Shown one piece after another: positions 24,168 to 35,606 of a DNA stretch of 64,000 nucleotides (positions are counted from its first letter, which is position 1; each line of letters starts with the position of its first letter). The position numbers were made by a program, and so were the translations under genes. The notes beneath the pieces were generated by a model, which did not search any database, was not told the origin of the DNA, and was given only the letters and a program-made list of their open reading frames with translations. The stretch is from Chromatiales bacterium (lineage in GTDB: Bacteria > Pseudomonadota > Gammaproteobacteria > Steroidobacterales > GCA-2729495): NCBI GenBank assembly GCA_016789885.1, contig JAEUPZ010000031.1, positions 1-64,000 on the forward strand, in the 5' to 3' direction.

Positions 24168-25346
24168 TCAGCGTTTGCGGGCGCGGAGGGACTCGAGCTC
24201 GTCGGTATAGGCGCGGGCGAAGGCGGCGGTGAAGCGCTTCGGCGGCGCGCCGTCGTCCCGCTGGGCGATGTCCGGATAGGTCTCGGCGTAGAGGTCCCAG
24301 TAGCGGAGCTTGTTGGCCTGGCCCAGCAGGCCGCCGCGCTTCAGGCCCTTGTCGAAGTTGCGGCGCAGTTCGTCCGGGTCGAACTGCTCGCTGTAATCGA
24401 CGCCGGCCTCCACCAGCGCCCGCAGGCTGGCTTGCGCGTGCTGGCGCAGGTCGCGGCAGGCCTCGGCGATGGCGTCGCCGGCGTTGAGGTAGCTGCCCTC
24501 GTCGCGGTCCGCCAGAAGCTGGCGCAGGGCGGCGGCCACGTCCGGCGACAGGCGCAGCGGGTTGCGGCGGGCGGCGGCGTCGGGCCTGGCCGTGATGCCG
24601 AGCGCCGAGCGGAAGGCCTTGCCTTCCTCGAGCAGCTCCATCAGTCCGCCGACGGCAAGCCGGAGCACGCGGCCGGCCACCGCGAGGACTTCCGCCGGGG
24701 TTGTCCCGGCGAGACTGGCCGGCGTGACGCCGGCCGCGTCCAGCAGCAGCGTGACCGCGCGCTGCAGGTCGGCGTCGCCGGCGGAATCGGGCCGGGGGCT
24801 CCGGCCCGTGGCTTCGGTCGCGGGGCGGGCGGCTGCCGGCTTCGGGGTCGTGAGCGGCGTCGCCTGACGCACCAGGTCGGTGCCCGGCGCCAGGTGGCGC
24901 TGCAGGGCGCCATCGCTGATCAGCTGGTCCTCGCTGACCAGCAGCAGCTCGACGGAAGGTTCTTCGGCGACGAGTTGCGCGCGGACGATGGAGTCGCGCA
25001 TGCCGTCGTCCGGAATGTTCGTTTCGTCGCCGGAGATCTCGATGGCGATCTGCAGGTCGCCGATACGCAGCCGGTCACCGTCGAAGAGCCGCTGGGGATG
25101 CCCCCGGCCGACGGGCGTGTCGGCGCCGTTCACGAAGACGCCGTTGCGGCTGGTGTCGACCAGGTAGTAGGCCCCGGCCTGGAAGTCGATGACGGCGTGG
25201 CGGCTCGACACGTACCGGCGCTCGTCCGGCAGCACCCAGTCGTTGTCGGGCGCACGGCCAACGGTGCCGCCGCAGGCCGCGAACGTGTGTTCGCGCGCCG
25301 CAGCGGGCAGGTCGGTCCGGTTGTCGATACGCAGGGTCAGCGGCAT
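24168..25346 (-). CDS. tagH: Type VI secretion-associated FHA protein TagH, orphan
   Basis: A 392-residue protein. Seen: an N-terminal FHA domain (residues 1-98) with GRAPDNDWVLP, YVSSRHAVI and DTSRNGVFVNG, the phosphothreonine-binding loop residues being present; a Pro/Ala linker; and a C-terminal TagH-type domain (AVGGLMELLEEGKAFRSALG, then FDKGLKRGGLLGQANKLRYW, then FARAYTDELESLRARKR). Known: TagH links a Thr kinase to T6SS assembly. No other T6SS gene lies in this window. Start at ATG 25346 begins the FHA strand; a longer form is not FHA-like. Confidence 0.78.
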   Translation of the reverse strand: MPLTLRIDNRTDLPAAAREHTFAACGGTVGRAPDNDWVLPDERRYVSSRHAVIDFQAGAYYLVDTSRNGVFVNGADTPVGRGHPQRLFDGDRLRIGDLQIAIEISGDETNIPDDGMRDSIVRAQLVAEEPSVELLLVSEDQLISDGALQRHLAPGTDLVRQATPLTTPKPAAARPATEATGRSPRPDSAGDADLQRAVTLLLDAAGVTPASLAGTTPAEVLAVAGRVLRLAVGGLMELLEEGKAFRSALGITARPDAAARRNPLRLSPDVAAALRQLLADRDEGSYLNAGDAIAEACRDLRQHAQASLRALVEAGVDYSEQFDPDELRRNFDKGLKRGGLLGQANKLRYWDLYAETYPDIAQRDDGAPPKRFTAAFARAYTDELESLRARKR

Positions 25347-25526
25347 GGCAGCGTGGGTGCGGCAGCGAGACACCCGGGCCACCGGCACCGGCGGCCGGTG
25401 CGGGTCCGGGCTGCGGTCTGCCGCTGTGGAGGCCCATGCGGATGATCGCCCATGGCCCCGTGGCCAGCCGCGTGACCGGTCACAGTTCACGGTGAGCCGG
25501 GGCCGCGGCGGATGTACGCGCTGCGG

Positions 25527-25532
25527 TATACT
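25527..25532 (+). promoter_or_regulatory. -10 box of the DUF1820 gene
   Basis: TATACT ends 11 bases before the ATG, implying a 5' leader of only a few bases. No clear -35 (about 25504-25509). One of several near-leaderless promoters in this window. Confidence 0.45.
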
Positions 25533-25543
25533 CGCCGCCCACC

Positions 25544-25885
25544 ATGTCGGCCCGGCACCTCTACAAGGTCATCTTCGCCCATCAGGGCAAGGTCTGGGAG
25601 ATCTACGCGCGCAGCGTGAACCACGGGGCCATGCTCGGCTTCGTCGAGGTCGAGCGCCTGGTCTTCGGCGAGCGCAGTTCCGTGGTCGTCGATCCTGCCG
25701 AAGAGCGCATCAAGGGCGAGTTCGAAGGGGTGAAGCGCACCTACATCCCCCTGCACTCGGTCCTGCGCATCGACGAGGTCGAGAAGCAGGGCGCCGGCAA
25801 GATCTCCACCCTGGAGGGCGGCAACGTCGCCCAGTTCCCCCTGGCGGTGTACACGCCGGGCGGGCCCGGGGAGCCGGGCAAGTAG
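25544..25885 (+). CDS. DUF1820 family protein
   Basis: A 113-residue protein with the family's well conserved blocks [40 protein letters not shown] and [19 protein letters not shown]. Known: a conserved gammaproteobacterial family of unknown function. It precedes purL by about 60 bases on the same strand. Confidence 0.88.
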   Translation: MSARHLYKVIFAHQGKVWEIYARSVNHGAMLGFVEVERLVFGERSSVVVDPAEERIKGEFEGVKRTYIPLHSVLRIDEVEKQGAGKISTLEGGNVAQFPLAVYTPGGPGEPGK

Positions 25886-25943
25886 CCCGCCGGCCGCCTT
25901 GAGCCCCGATCCGTCGTCGACGGCCGCCGCCGGCACGCCCGCC

Positions 25944-28900
25944 ATGATGCTGGTCTGGGACGGCCCGGCCGCGCTGCCGGAGTTCCGGCGCGAGCGCCTG
26001 CACGAGGCCCTGCGGGCCCTGCACCCTGCGGTGCGCGACGTGCATGCGCGCCACGTCTACTTCATCGGGCTGCGCCAGCCCCTGACCCCCGACGCCGAGT
26101 CGCGCCTGCGGGCCGTGCTCGACGAGGGCCCGGTGGACCCGCTGCCGCCGGCGGCCCAGCGGCTCTGGGTGACGCCGCGGCCCGGCACCATCTCGCCCTG
26201 GTCCAGCAAGGCCACGGACATCGTCCGCAACGCCGGCCTCGGCGCCTTCGTCCGCCGCGTCGAGCGGGCCACCTGCTACGGGCTGCTGCTGGCCGTGCCC
26301 CTCGACGACGCGGTGCTGGCGCTGCTGGCCCCTGAACTGCACGACCGCATGACCCAGGCTGCCTGGCGCGAGGCGCCGCCGGCGGACGCCCTCTTCGTGC
26401 AGGGCGCGCCGCGGCCCCTCGGCCACGTCCCGCTGGGCCGCGACGGCCGGGCGGCCCTGGTGGAGGCCGACCGCGCGCTGGGCCTCGCCCTGTCGGCCGA
26501 CGAGATCGACTATCTCGTCGACCGCTACGGCGAGCTCGGCCGCGATCCCACCGACGCGGAGCTCATGATGTTCGCCCAGGCGAACTCAGAGCACTGCCGG
26601 CACAAGATCTTCAACGCCCGCTGGGTCATCGACGGGGAGGAGCAGCCGCAGGGCCTCTTCGCCATGATCCGCACGACGCACGCCGCGAATCCCGCCGGCA
26701 CGCTCAGTGCCTACAGCGACAACGCGGCCGTGCTGGCCGGTGGCGAGGCCACGCACCTCGTCGCCGATCCCGCCACCGGTGAGTACCGCGACGTACCGGC
26801 GCCGGTCCACACGCTGATCAAGGTCGAGACGCACAACCACCCGACCGCCATCTCGCCGTACCCGGGCGCTGCCACGGGCTCCGGCGGCGAGATCCGCGAC
26901 GAGGGGGCCACCGGGCGCGGTGGCCGGCCGAAGGCGGGGCTCGCCGGCTTCTCGGTCTCGCACCTGCAGGTTCCGGGCTTCCCGCAGCCCTGGGAGCAGA
27001 CGCTCGGCCGGCCCGACCGCATCGCGAGCGCGCTCTCGATCATGCTCGAGGGGCCCATCGGCGCGGCGGCGTTCAACAACGAGTTCGGCCGGCCGAACCT
27101 CGCTGGCTACTTCCGCACCTTCGAGGCGGTGGTGGGGCCGGGGCTCGCCCGCGGCTACCACAAGCCGATCATGATCGCCGGCGGCCTCGGCAACATCCTC
27201 GAGGCCGACGTGCACAAGGCCGACGCCCCGTCCGGCGCGCTGCTCATCGTGCTCGGCGGGCCTGCCATGCTCATCGGGCTCGGTGGCGGCGCTGCCTCGT
27301 CGGTGGGCAGCGGCACGAGTTCCGCCACCCTCGACTACGCGTCGGTCCAGCGTGGCAACCCGGAGATCCAGCGCCGGGCCCAGCAGGTCATCGAGGCCTG
27401 CCGCGCCCGGGGCGCGACTGGTGGTGGCAACCCGATCCTCATCGTCCACGACGTCGGCGCCGGCGGCCTGTCGAACGCCGTGCCGGAGCTCGTCGACCAC
27501 AGCCGCCGCGGCGCGCGGCTCGACCTGCGGGCCGTGCCGTCGGCGGAGCCGTCGCTGTCGCCGCTGGAGATCTGGTGCAACGAGGCCCAGGAGCGCTACG
27601 TGCTGGCCATCGCCCCGGCGGACCTCGGCTGGTTCGACGCCGTCTGCGCCCGGGAGCGCTGTCCCTATGCGGTGCTGGGCCCCCTGGATGACACCCGGCG
27701 GCTCGTGGTGGAGGACGCGGTGCTCGGCGAGCCGCCCGTGGACCTGCCGCTGGAGGTGCTGCTCGGCAAGGCCCCGCGCACGCTGATGCAGGTGACGCGC
27801 GCGCCGGCGACGGTGCCGCCGGCGGGGCTCGGGGACATCGGGCTCGCCGAAGCCATCGACCGCGTGCTCGCCTTCCCGGCGGTGGCCGACAAGTCGTTCC
27901 TCATCCACATCGGTGACCGCACCGTCGGCGGCCTGACGGCCCGGGACCAGCTCGTGGGCCCGTGGCAGGTGCCAGTGGCCGACGTGGCGGTGACGGCGCT
28001 GGGCTTCACCACCGTGCAGGGCGAGGCCATGGCCATGGGCGAGCGCGCGCCGGTAGCGCTGCTCGACGCGCCGGCCTCGGGGCGGCTCGCCGTGGGCGAG
28101 GCCGTGACCAACCTGCTGGCGGCGCCAGTGCCTGACCTCGGCACCGTGCGGCTGTCGGCCAACTGGATGGCCGCGAGCGGGTATCCGGGCGAGGACGAGC
28201 GGCTCTACGACACCGTGCAGGCCGTGGCGGCGCTGTGCCGCGAGCTCGGTATCTCGATCCCCGTGGGCAAGGACTCGCTGTCGATGCAGACGCGCTGGCA
28301 GGGCGCCGACGGCCCCCGTGCCGTGGTGGCGCCGGTGTCGCTGGTCGTGTCCGCCTTTGCGCCGGTTACCGACGTGCGTCGCACGCTGACGCCCCAGCTC
28401 GCGGCCGAGCCTGGCAGCGTGCTGCTGCTGATGGACCTCGGCGCGGGCCGCAACCGGCTCGGCGGGTCGGTGCTCGCCCAGGCCTTCGGCCGGCCGGGCG
28501 GCGCGCCGCCGGACCTCGACGAGCCCTCGCGGCTCGCCCGGTTCGCGGCGTGGCTGGACGCGGTCCGGGGCCACGTGCTGGCCTACCACGACCGCGGTGA
28601 CGGTGGCCTCTTCGTGACGCTGGCCGAGATGGCCTTCGCCGGCCGCGTCGGCCTCGACGCGCACGTGTCGCCCGACTCCGGCGGTGGCGTCCTCGGCGCG
28701 CTCTTCAGCGAGGAGCTCGGCGCGGTCGTGCAGGTGCGGGCGGCCGACGTGGCCGTCGTGCAGGCGCTGGCCCGGGGCCAGGGGCTCGATGCCTGCCTCC
28801 ACCCGGTGGCGACGGTGGCGGCCCACCCACAGCTCCGCATCAGCGTCGGCGGCGAGCAGGTCTACGCCGCCGATCGCGCGGCGCTGCACCGGCGCTGGTC

Positions 28901-29831
28901 CGAGCTGACCTGGCGCCTGCAGTCGCTGCGCGACAATCCGGAGACCGCTGCCGAGGCCTACGCCGCCGTGGCCGACGAGGACGATCCCGGCCTGTCGCCG
29001 CGGCTCACCTTCGATCCGGCCGCTGACCCGGCCGCACCGTACGTGAACACCGGCGCCCGGCCGCGGGTGGCGATCCTGCGGGAGCAGGGCGTCAACAGCC
29101 AGCTCGAGATGGCCGCCGCCTTCCTGCGCGCGGGCTTCGCGCCGGTGGACGTGCACATGAGCGACGTCATCGCCGGCCGGGTGTCACTGCAGGACTTCGC
29201 GGGGCTCGCGGCCTGCGGCGGGTTCTCCTACGGCGACGTGCTCGGGGCCGGCGTCGGCTGGGCGCGGTCGATCCTGTTCAACGCACGGGCCCGGGACGAG
29301 TTCGCGGCGTTCTTCGCACGGCCGGGCACCTTCGCGCTCGGTGTCTGCAACGGCTGCCAGATGCTGTCGTCGCTGACGGAGCTGATCCCGGGCACCGGGC
29401 ACTGGCCGCGCTTCCGCGCGAACCGCTCGGCGCAGTTCGAGGCGCGCCTGTCGCTGGTGGAGGTGCTGCCGTCCCGCTCGGTGCTGCTCGCCGGGATGGC
29501 CGGCAGCCGGCTGCTGGTGCCGACGTCCCACGGGGAGGGTCGCGCCGAGTTCGCGGTCACCGAAGACCTGGCCCGCTGCAGCGACGCCGGGCAGCTGGCG
29601 ATCCGCTACGTCGACAACCACGGCCGGCCGGCCGAGCGCTACCCCGCCAACCCCAACGGCTCCCCCGAGGGCATCGCCGGGCTCTGCTCGGCCGACGGCC
29701 GCGTGACCATCTTCATGCCGCACCCCGAGCGCGTGCTGCGCACGCTGAACCACTCCTGGGCGCCGGCCGGCTGGGGCGAGGACGGGCCCTGGCTGCGGCT
29801 CTTCCGCAACGCCCGGGCGTACGTCGCCTGA
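25944..29831 (+). CDS. purL: Phosphoribosylformylglycinamidine synthase (single chain)
   Basis: Catalyses step 4 of purine synthesis, converting FGAR to FGAM with ATP and glutamine. The 1295 residues equal the E. coli length. Seen: N-terminal PurS-like region, [39 protein letters not shown] region, [24 protein letters not shown] block, GKDSLSMQT, and a C-terminal glutaminase with [18 protein letters not shown] (nucleophile Cys) and MPHPERV. Start chosen at ATG 25944 (MMLVWDG) because family members begin just before this strand; an upstream TTG adds an unrelated 15 residues. Confidence 0.97.
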   Translation: MMLVWDGPAALPEFRRERLHEALRALHPAVRDVHARHVYFIGLRQPLTPDAESRLRAVLDEGPVDPLPPAAQRLWVTPRPGTISPWSSKATDIVRNAGLGAFVRRVERATCYGLLLAVPLDDAVLALLAPELHDRMTQAAWREAPPADALFVQGAPRPLGHVPLGRDGRAALVEADRALGLALSADEIDYLVDRYGELGRDPTDAELMMFAQANSEHCRHKIFNARWVIDGEEQPQGLFAMIRTTHAANPAGTLSAYSDNAAVLAGGEATHLVADPATGEYRDVPAPVHTLIKVETHNHPTAISPYPGAATGSGGEIRDEGATGRGGRPKAGLAGFSVSHLQVPGFPQPWEQTLGRPDRIASALSIMLEGPIGAAAFNNEFGRPNLAGYFRTFEAVVGPGLARGYHKPIMIAGGLGNILEADVHKADAPSGALLIVLGGPAMLIGLGGGAASSVGSGTSSATLDYASVQRGNPEIQRRAQQVIEACRARGATGGGNPILIVHDVGAGGLSNAVPELVDHSRRGARLDLRAVPSAEPSLSPLEIWCNEAQERYVLAIAPADLGWFDAVCARERCPYAVLGPLDDTRRLVVEDAVLGEPPVDLPLEVLLGKAPRTLMQVTRAPATVPPAGLGDIGLAEAIDRVLAFPAVADKSFLIHIGDRTVGGLTARDQLVGPWQVPVADVAVTALGFTTVQGEAMAMGERAPVALLDAPASGRLAVGEAVTNLLAAPVPDLGTVRLSANWMAASGYPGEDERLYDTVQAVAALCRELGISIPVGKDSLSMQTRWQGADGPRAVVAPVSLVVSAFAPVTDVRRTLTPQLAAEPGSVLLLMDLGAGRNRLGGSVLAQAFGRPGGAPPDLDEPSRLARFAAWLDAVRGHVLAYHDRGDGGLFVTLAEMAFAGRVGLDAHVSPDSGGGVLGALFSEELGAVVQVRAADVAVVQALARGQGLDACLHPVATVAAHPQLRISVGGEQVYAADRAALHRRWSELTWRLQSLRDNPETAAEAYAAVADEDDPGLSPRLTFDPAADPAAPYVNTGARPRVAILREQGVNSQLEMAAAFLRAGFAPVDVHMSDVIAGRVSLQDFAGLAACGGFSYGDVLGAGVGWARSILFNARARDEFAAFFARPGTFALGVCNGCQMLSSLTELIPGTGHWPRFRANRSAQFEARLSLVEVLPSRSVLLAGMAGSRLLVPTSHGEGRAEFAVTEDLARCSDAGQLAIRYVDNHGRPAERYPANPNGSPEGIAGLCSADGRVTIFMPHPERVLRTLNHSWAPAGWGEDGPWLRLFRNARAYVA

Positions 29832-29850
29832 GCCGCGCCCCGCGGCGCCG

Positions 29851-31521
<1,671 letters not shown>

Positions 31522-31646
31522 GCTCGGGGGCTCCGCGGGAAGCTCGACGGAAGGGGCGCGGATTATCCGGCACGGGTGCCGGTTTGCCTAGCGCGGCGGC
31601 CAGGTGGCCGAAACTGATCTGCCGCGTCCACGCAGGAGGAGCAGCG

Positions 31647-32354
31647 ATGCGTCTTTCCGTGACCGTCCGGCGTTCACCGGGCCTGCTGCTGGCGCTGTGG
31701 TCGGGTCTCGCCCTGGCCGCGCCGCCGCCGCCCTACCTGACGCCGGACGACCTCGACCTCGCGGCCTGGATCGCGCCGCCGCCGCCACCCGGGTCGCCCG
31801 CCGAGCAGGCCGAGCGGGCCCAGGTGCTCGACGCCCAGCGCGCCCGCACGCCGGCCATGGTGGCGGCCGCCCGGCGTGACCAGGAGATCAGCCTCGCCGG
31901 TTTTGCCGCGGTGCTCGGCCCGGGCTTCACTGCCGAACGTCTGCCGCTGACGTTTGCCCTCGGTCAGCGGCTCTGCCGCGATGCCGCCGCCATCACCGGC
32001 GTTGCCAAGCGGGCCTGGCAGCGGCCGCGGCCCTTCGTCGTCGAGCCGGCCATCGCGCCGGTCGTCGCGTTTTCCACGGACGGCAGTTACCCGAGCGGCC
32101 ACGCCACCTGCGGCTACCTGTGGGGGCTGATGCTGGGCGAGTTGTTCCCCGACCGGCGCGCGGCGCTCCTCGCCCGGGGCCTGGAGTACGGCTCGAACCG
32201 GCTGGTCGGTGGCGTGCACTACCCGTCGGACATCGAGGCCGGGCGGCTCGCGGCGGTCGCCATCATGGCGAGCGTGCGTCGGCTGGCTGACTTCGAGGCG
32301 GACCTGGCTGCCGCCAGCGACGAAGCCCGGGCGGTCATGGCCGCGGCCGACTGA
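31647..32354 (+). CDS. Periplasmic class A acid phosphatase (PAP2 superfamily)
   Basis: A 235-residue protein with a Sec signal (1-26) and the three phosphatase motifs: KRAWQRPRP, YPSGHATCG and SNRLVGGVHYPSD. Length and order fit PhoN/PhoC-type non-specific acid phosphatases. Start at ATG 31647, preceded by AGGAGGAGC. Confidence 0.9.
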   Translation: MRLSVTVRRSPGLLLALWSGLALAAPPPPYLTPDDLDLAAWIAPPPPPGSPAEQAERAQVLDAQRARTPAMVAAARRDQEISLAGFAAVLGPGFTAERLPLTFALGQRLCRDAAAITGVAKRAWQRPRPFVVEPAIAPVVAFSTDGSYPSGHATCGYLWGLMLGELFPDRRAALLARGLEYGSNRLVGGVHYPSDIEAGRLAAVAIMASVRRLADFEADLAAASDEARAVMAAAD

Positions 32355-32481
32355 CGGCCGGCGCGGCGCCGCCGGCGTGGCACAGCGTCGCACATGCCGC
32401 GTCGCAGATGACCCGGGGCGGCTCCGGGAGTAGCGTATGTGCATTGCCGCCGGGCAGGGGGCCCGGCGCTGGAGCGCTGCC

Positions 32482-33390
32482 ATGGCTGAATCGAAAGCAA
32501 CCTCGTTCAAGAAGCTCTACCAGGCGCCGCTGCCGGCGATCCTGGCGCTGCTCATCGTCTACGTGTGGCAGGGGCTCGGCCACACGGTGATGTACTTCAT
32601 GGAACACAAGTGGTTCCCCGACAGCTACCTGACGGCGGCCTTCGTCATGGGCTGGGTGGGCGCGGCCCTGGTGTGGATCGGCCGCAACAAGTCCGAGAAC
32701 GTGGCGACGCTGCTCGGCTTCGTCGGCGGCAGCATCATCTGGCTGTCGTGGATCGAGTTCAGCTTCGTCTGGGTCGCCGACGACCTGCAGGTGCCGGGTG
32801 TCATCTGGGGCGCCAAGGAGACGCTGCCCGAGTACCGGGTGATGCTGTCCTCGGTAGGCGTGCTGATGGGCTCGCTGCTCTTCTTCTTCTACAACCGCGA
32901 CACCCGCTGCAACGCCTTCATGTGGCTCCACCGCAACCTGCGCCTGAACCCGGGTGAGCGCACGTCCGTCGCCAACCGCAACTTCGCCTCCATCACGGCC
33001 ATGGAGACGATCTACGTCACGTGGTTCTGCTACATCTGGCTGCTGTTCCTGTACAACCCCGACATCCTCGGCACCGACCACTGGGTCACGCTGGCCACCT
33101 GCGCCGGCTTCGCCATCTGGGCCCTCTACCTGATCCAGCGGCTGTGGTGGTTCCAGCGCATGGCGCCGGCGCTGCGCTACGCGATCCCGACGGCGATCAT
33201 CGCCTGGAACGTCAACGAGATCCTCGAGAAGTGGGGCCATCTGGACGAGATCTGGGTCAAGCCCCAGCAGTACGCCTTCGAGCTGTCCATGGCCGCCGTG
33301 GTGCTCGTGGTCGTCGTGGCGCTGGCCATCGTCAGCCCGGCCCGCCGCATCGTCGACCGGCCGAACGTGCCGGCCGAACAGCAGGGCTGA
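32482..33390 (+). CDS. Polytopic membrane protein of unknown function
   Basis: A 302-residue protein with about seven or eight hydrophobic helices, including LPAILALLIVYVWQGLGHTV, YLTAAFVMGWVGAALVW, VMLSSVGVLMGSLLFFFY and a C-terminal MAAVVLVVVVALAIVS. Trp, Tyr and His are frequent in the helices (HTVMYFMEHKWFP, WLSWIEFSFVW), with short polar loops. I do not recognise the family. Start at ATG 32482. A strong hairpin follows the gene, so it is probably monocistronic. Confidence 0.75.
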   Translation: MAESKATSFKKLYQAPLPAILALLIVYVWQGLGHTVMYFMEHKWFPDSYLTAAFVMGWVGAALVWIGRNKSENVATLLGFVGGSIIWLSWIEFSFVWVADDLQVPGVIWGAKETLPEYRVMLSSVGVLMGSLLFFFYNRDTRCNAFMWLHRNLRLNPGERTSVANRNFASITAMETIYVTWFCYIWLLFLYNPDILGTDHWVTLATCAGFAIWALYLIQRLWWFQRMAPALRYAIPTAIIAWNVNEILEKWGHLDEIWVKPQQYAFELSMAAVVLVVVVALAIVSPARRIVDRPNVPAEQQG

Positions 33391-33407
33391 TCCCCCGCGT
33401 TCCCGTG

Positions 33408-33438
33408 CCCCGGTCGTGGCGTTCCGCCACGGCCGGGG
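33408..33438 (+). terminator. Strong hairpin after the membrane-protein gene
   Basis: A 14-bp stem (CCCCGGTCGTGGCG with CGCCACGGCCGGGG, one T-G wobble) and a three-base loop, 17 bases after the stop. Only TT follows, but the stem is very stable. Confidence 0.6.
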
Positions 33439-33510
33439 TTCGCGGCTCATGCCATGCCCGTCGCGGCCCGCGCGGCCGTGCTGCGCTCCGGCAGTGCCCC
33501 GTCCGTGCAG

Positions 33511-33894
33511 CTACCCGGCGCCGCCGGTCTCCCCGGCGGGCCGCGGGATCGGCTGCTTGCGCCCGTCGGCATCGACGCTGACGAAGGTGATGGTGGTTTC
33601 GAAGAGCACCGCGCCGGGGTCGCCGGTCATGACGAGGCCATAGGCCTGCACCAGGTACTGCACCGAGGTGCGGCCGAGGGCGATGCGCCGGACCGAGAAG
33701 CGCAGCACCTCGCCCGTCAGGATGCGCCGCTGGAACTGCACGTCCTTCATCGCCACGGTGACGAAGCGCAGGCCGGGGAACTCCACCGTGGCCGTGATGT
33801 AGGCGAATTCGTCGAGCCACTGCAGCAGGTAGCCGCCGAACAGGAAGCCGTAGTGGTTGATGTGTGCAGGCAGGACGAGCTTGTAGTGATCCAT
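33511..33894 (-). CDS. Acyl-CoA thioesterase, hotdog fold (YciA-like)
   Basis: A 127-residue single hotdog protein: INHYGFLFGGYLLQWLDEFA carries the family's N/H-G...GG...D/E pattern, followed by FVTVAMKDVQFQRRI and LFETTITFVSVDADGRK. Hydrolyses acyl-CoA thioesters. Start at ATG 33894 with GGGGAACTA ahead. Divergent from the SDR gene, with a TAGAAT -10 at 33926-33921. Confidence 0.85.
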   Translation of the reverse strand: MDHYKLVLPAHINHYGFLFGGYLLQWLDEFAYITATVEFPGLRFVTVAMKDVQFQRRILTGEVLRFSVRRIALGRTSVQYLVQAYGLVMTGDPGAVLFETTITFVSVDADGRKQPIPRPAGETGGAG

Positions 33895-33920
33895 CGGTAG
33901 TTCCCCTTGCGGCACTTGCG

Positions 33921-33948
33921 ATTCTAGCCCGCCGCCACCACCTATACT
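33921..33948. promoter_or_regulatory. Divergent -10 boxes between thioesterase and SDR genes
   Basis: On the minus strand TAGAAT (33926-33921) for the thioesterase; on the plus strand TATACT (33943-33948) for the SDR. They are back to back, with 16 bases between the boxes, so the two promoters overlap. -35 elements are not clear. Confidence 0.45.
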
Positions 33949-33997
33949 CCGTGCGGCAGGCCGCTGCGTGCGGCGCAGGCCGGAAGGGCGCGGCGAC

Positions 33998-34858
33998 ATG
34001 GCAGTGATGTATCCGGAACTCGCGGGCAAGGTGGCGGTCGTCACCGGTGCCGGCCGGCCCACGGGCCTGGGTGCCGCCATCGCGCGGCGGCTCGCCGCCG
34101 AGGGCGTGCGGGTCGTCGTGCATGACCTGGGGCGCACCGGCGGCGATCTGGCGCCGACCCACGGCGTGGGCACGACCGCGGAGATGGAGCAGGTGGTCGC
34201 CGGGTTGCGGTCCCTCGGCACCGAGGCCACTGCCTTCGCTGCCGACATGCTGGTCGAGGCCGAGGTCGAGGCCCTCATCGGCCACGCGGTCACCAGCTTC
34301 GGCCGCCTCGACATCCTCATCAACAACGCCGGCGTCGGCTACCTGTTCGGGCCGCTGCTCGAGATGAGCCAGGCCCACTGGGACACAACGCTGGGCGTGA
34401 ACCTGCGGGGCGCCTTCTTCGCCCTGAAGCACGCCGCGCGGCAGATGGTCCGGCAGGGGAGCGGCGACGAGTGGGGCGCCGGACGCATCGTCTCCATCGG
34501 CAGCCGCGCCTCCAAGTCGGCGTCCGCGCTGACGGCGGCCTATGCGTCGTCGAAGCATGGCCTCGTGGGGCTGACCCGGGCGGCGGCCGTCGAGCTGGGG
34601 CCGGCGCGCATCAACGTCAACGCGGTGTGCCCGAACCACGTCACGACCGGGCTCGGCGCCTGGCAGAACGACTACATGGCGGCGGCCCGGGGCCAGTCCG
34701 TCGACGACTACCTGGCAGCGATGCGCAGCCGCATCCCGCTTGGCCGGCTCGGCCAGCAGGCCGATACCGCCAACGCCTGCGCGTTCCTGTGCTCCGCCCA
34801 GGCGAACTACATCACCGGCGAGGCGATGAACGTGTCGGGCGGCGAGGAATACCATTGA
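33998..34858 (+). CDS. Short-chain dehydrogenase/reductase
   Basis: A 286-residue classical SDR. Seen: VVTGAGRPTGLGAAIA (an unusual insert in TGxxxGxG), ILINNAGVGY, IVSIGSRAS with the catalytic Ser, and YASSK with catalytic Tyr and Lys, ending VSGGEEYH. NAD(P)-dependent oxidoreductase; substrate not predictable. Start at ATG 33998 after GGAAGGG. Confidence 0.9.
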   Translation: MAVMYPELAGKVAVVTGAGRPTGLGAAIARRLAAEGVRVVVHDLGRTGGDLAPTHGVGTTAEMEQVVAGLRSLGTEATAFAADMLVEAEVEALIGHAVTSFGRLDILINNAGVGYLFGPLLEMSQAHWDTTLGVNLRGAFFALKHAARQMVRQGSGDEWGAGRIVSIGSRASKSASALTAAYASSKHGLVGLTRAAAVELGPARINVNAVCPNHVTTGLGAWQNDYMAAARGQSVDDYLAAMRSRIPLGRLGQQADTANACAFLCSAQANYITGEAMNVSGGEEYH

Positions 34859-34904
34859 GCCCGGTGCGTGGACCGCGCCCCCCGCAGCCCATAGGCCGGC
34901 GTGC

Positions 34905-35591
34905 ATGAGCCCGGGCCGGCGCCTGCGCGACGCCGTGGCGCACCACTGGCGGCGGCTCCTCGGTGCCCTGCTGATGCTGGTGGTGGCGGTCGGCGTCGTC
35001 AGCTCCGACCAGTTGCACGCCGCCGTGACGGGGATCTACGCCGAGGCGGTGCACATCATCGTCGTGCGCCCGGTCGTCGGTACGGTGCTGTTCGTTCTGC
35101 TGGCCGCAGTGTCGGCGATGGTGGCCTTTTTCTCGTCGGCGGTGCTCGTGCCGGCGGGCGTGCTGGCCTGGGGAACCCCGGTGACCTTCCTGCTGCTGTG
35201 GGCTGGCTGGCTGCTCGGCGGCGTCATCGCCTACGGCATCGGCCGGCGCTACGGCCGGCGCGTCGTGCTGTGGCTGGTGCGGGAGGAGTCGATGCAGCGC
35301 TACGAGCGGCGCATCGCCAACAACGCGCCGTTCGCCGCCGTGCTGCTGCTGCAGATGGCGCTGCCGTCGGAGGTGCCTGGCTACCTCGTTGGGTTGCTCC
35401 GCTATCCGTTCGCCCGCTACCTGCTGGCGCTGGCCCTGGCGGAGCTGCCGTTCGCGCTGGGCGCGGTGCTGCTCGGCGAGAGCTTCGTCGAGGGCGACGT
35501 GCTGCGGCTCGTGGCCCTGGGGCTCGCGGGCATCGTGCTGTCGGCCTCGGCCGTCATGGCCTGGCACCGGCGGAACGGGCGCGGGCGGTGA
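34905..35591 (+). CDS. TVP38/DedA-like VTT-domain membrane protein
   Basis: A 228-residue inner-membrane protein with about six helices. Seen: FFSSAVLVPAGVLAWGTPV, LLWAGWLLGGVIAYGIGRRYG and PSEVPGYLVGLLRYPFARYL, the re-entrant-loop blocks of VTT/SNARE-associated proteins. Known members act in lipid or small-solute transport. It lies 15 bases before the TauE gene and may be in the same transcript. Confidence 0.82.
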   Translation: MSPGRRLRDAVAHHWRRLLGALLMLVVAVGVVSSDQLHAAVTGIYAEAVHIIVVRPVVGTVLFVLLAAVSAMVAFFSSAVLVPAGVLAWGTPVTFLLLWAGWLLGGVIAYGIGRRYGRRVVLWLVREESMQRYERRIANNAPFAAVLLLQMALPSEVPGYLVGLLRYPFARYLLALALAELPFALGAVLLGESFVEGDVLRLVALGLAGIVLSASAVMAWHRRNGRGR

Positions 35592-35606
35592 TAGCCTAGC
35601 CTCGCC

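Noticed and set aside
26586..29156. 856-codon minus-strand frame antisense to purL
   Set aside because: His/Arg/Gly-rich shadow of a complete purL.
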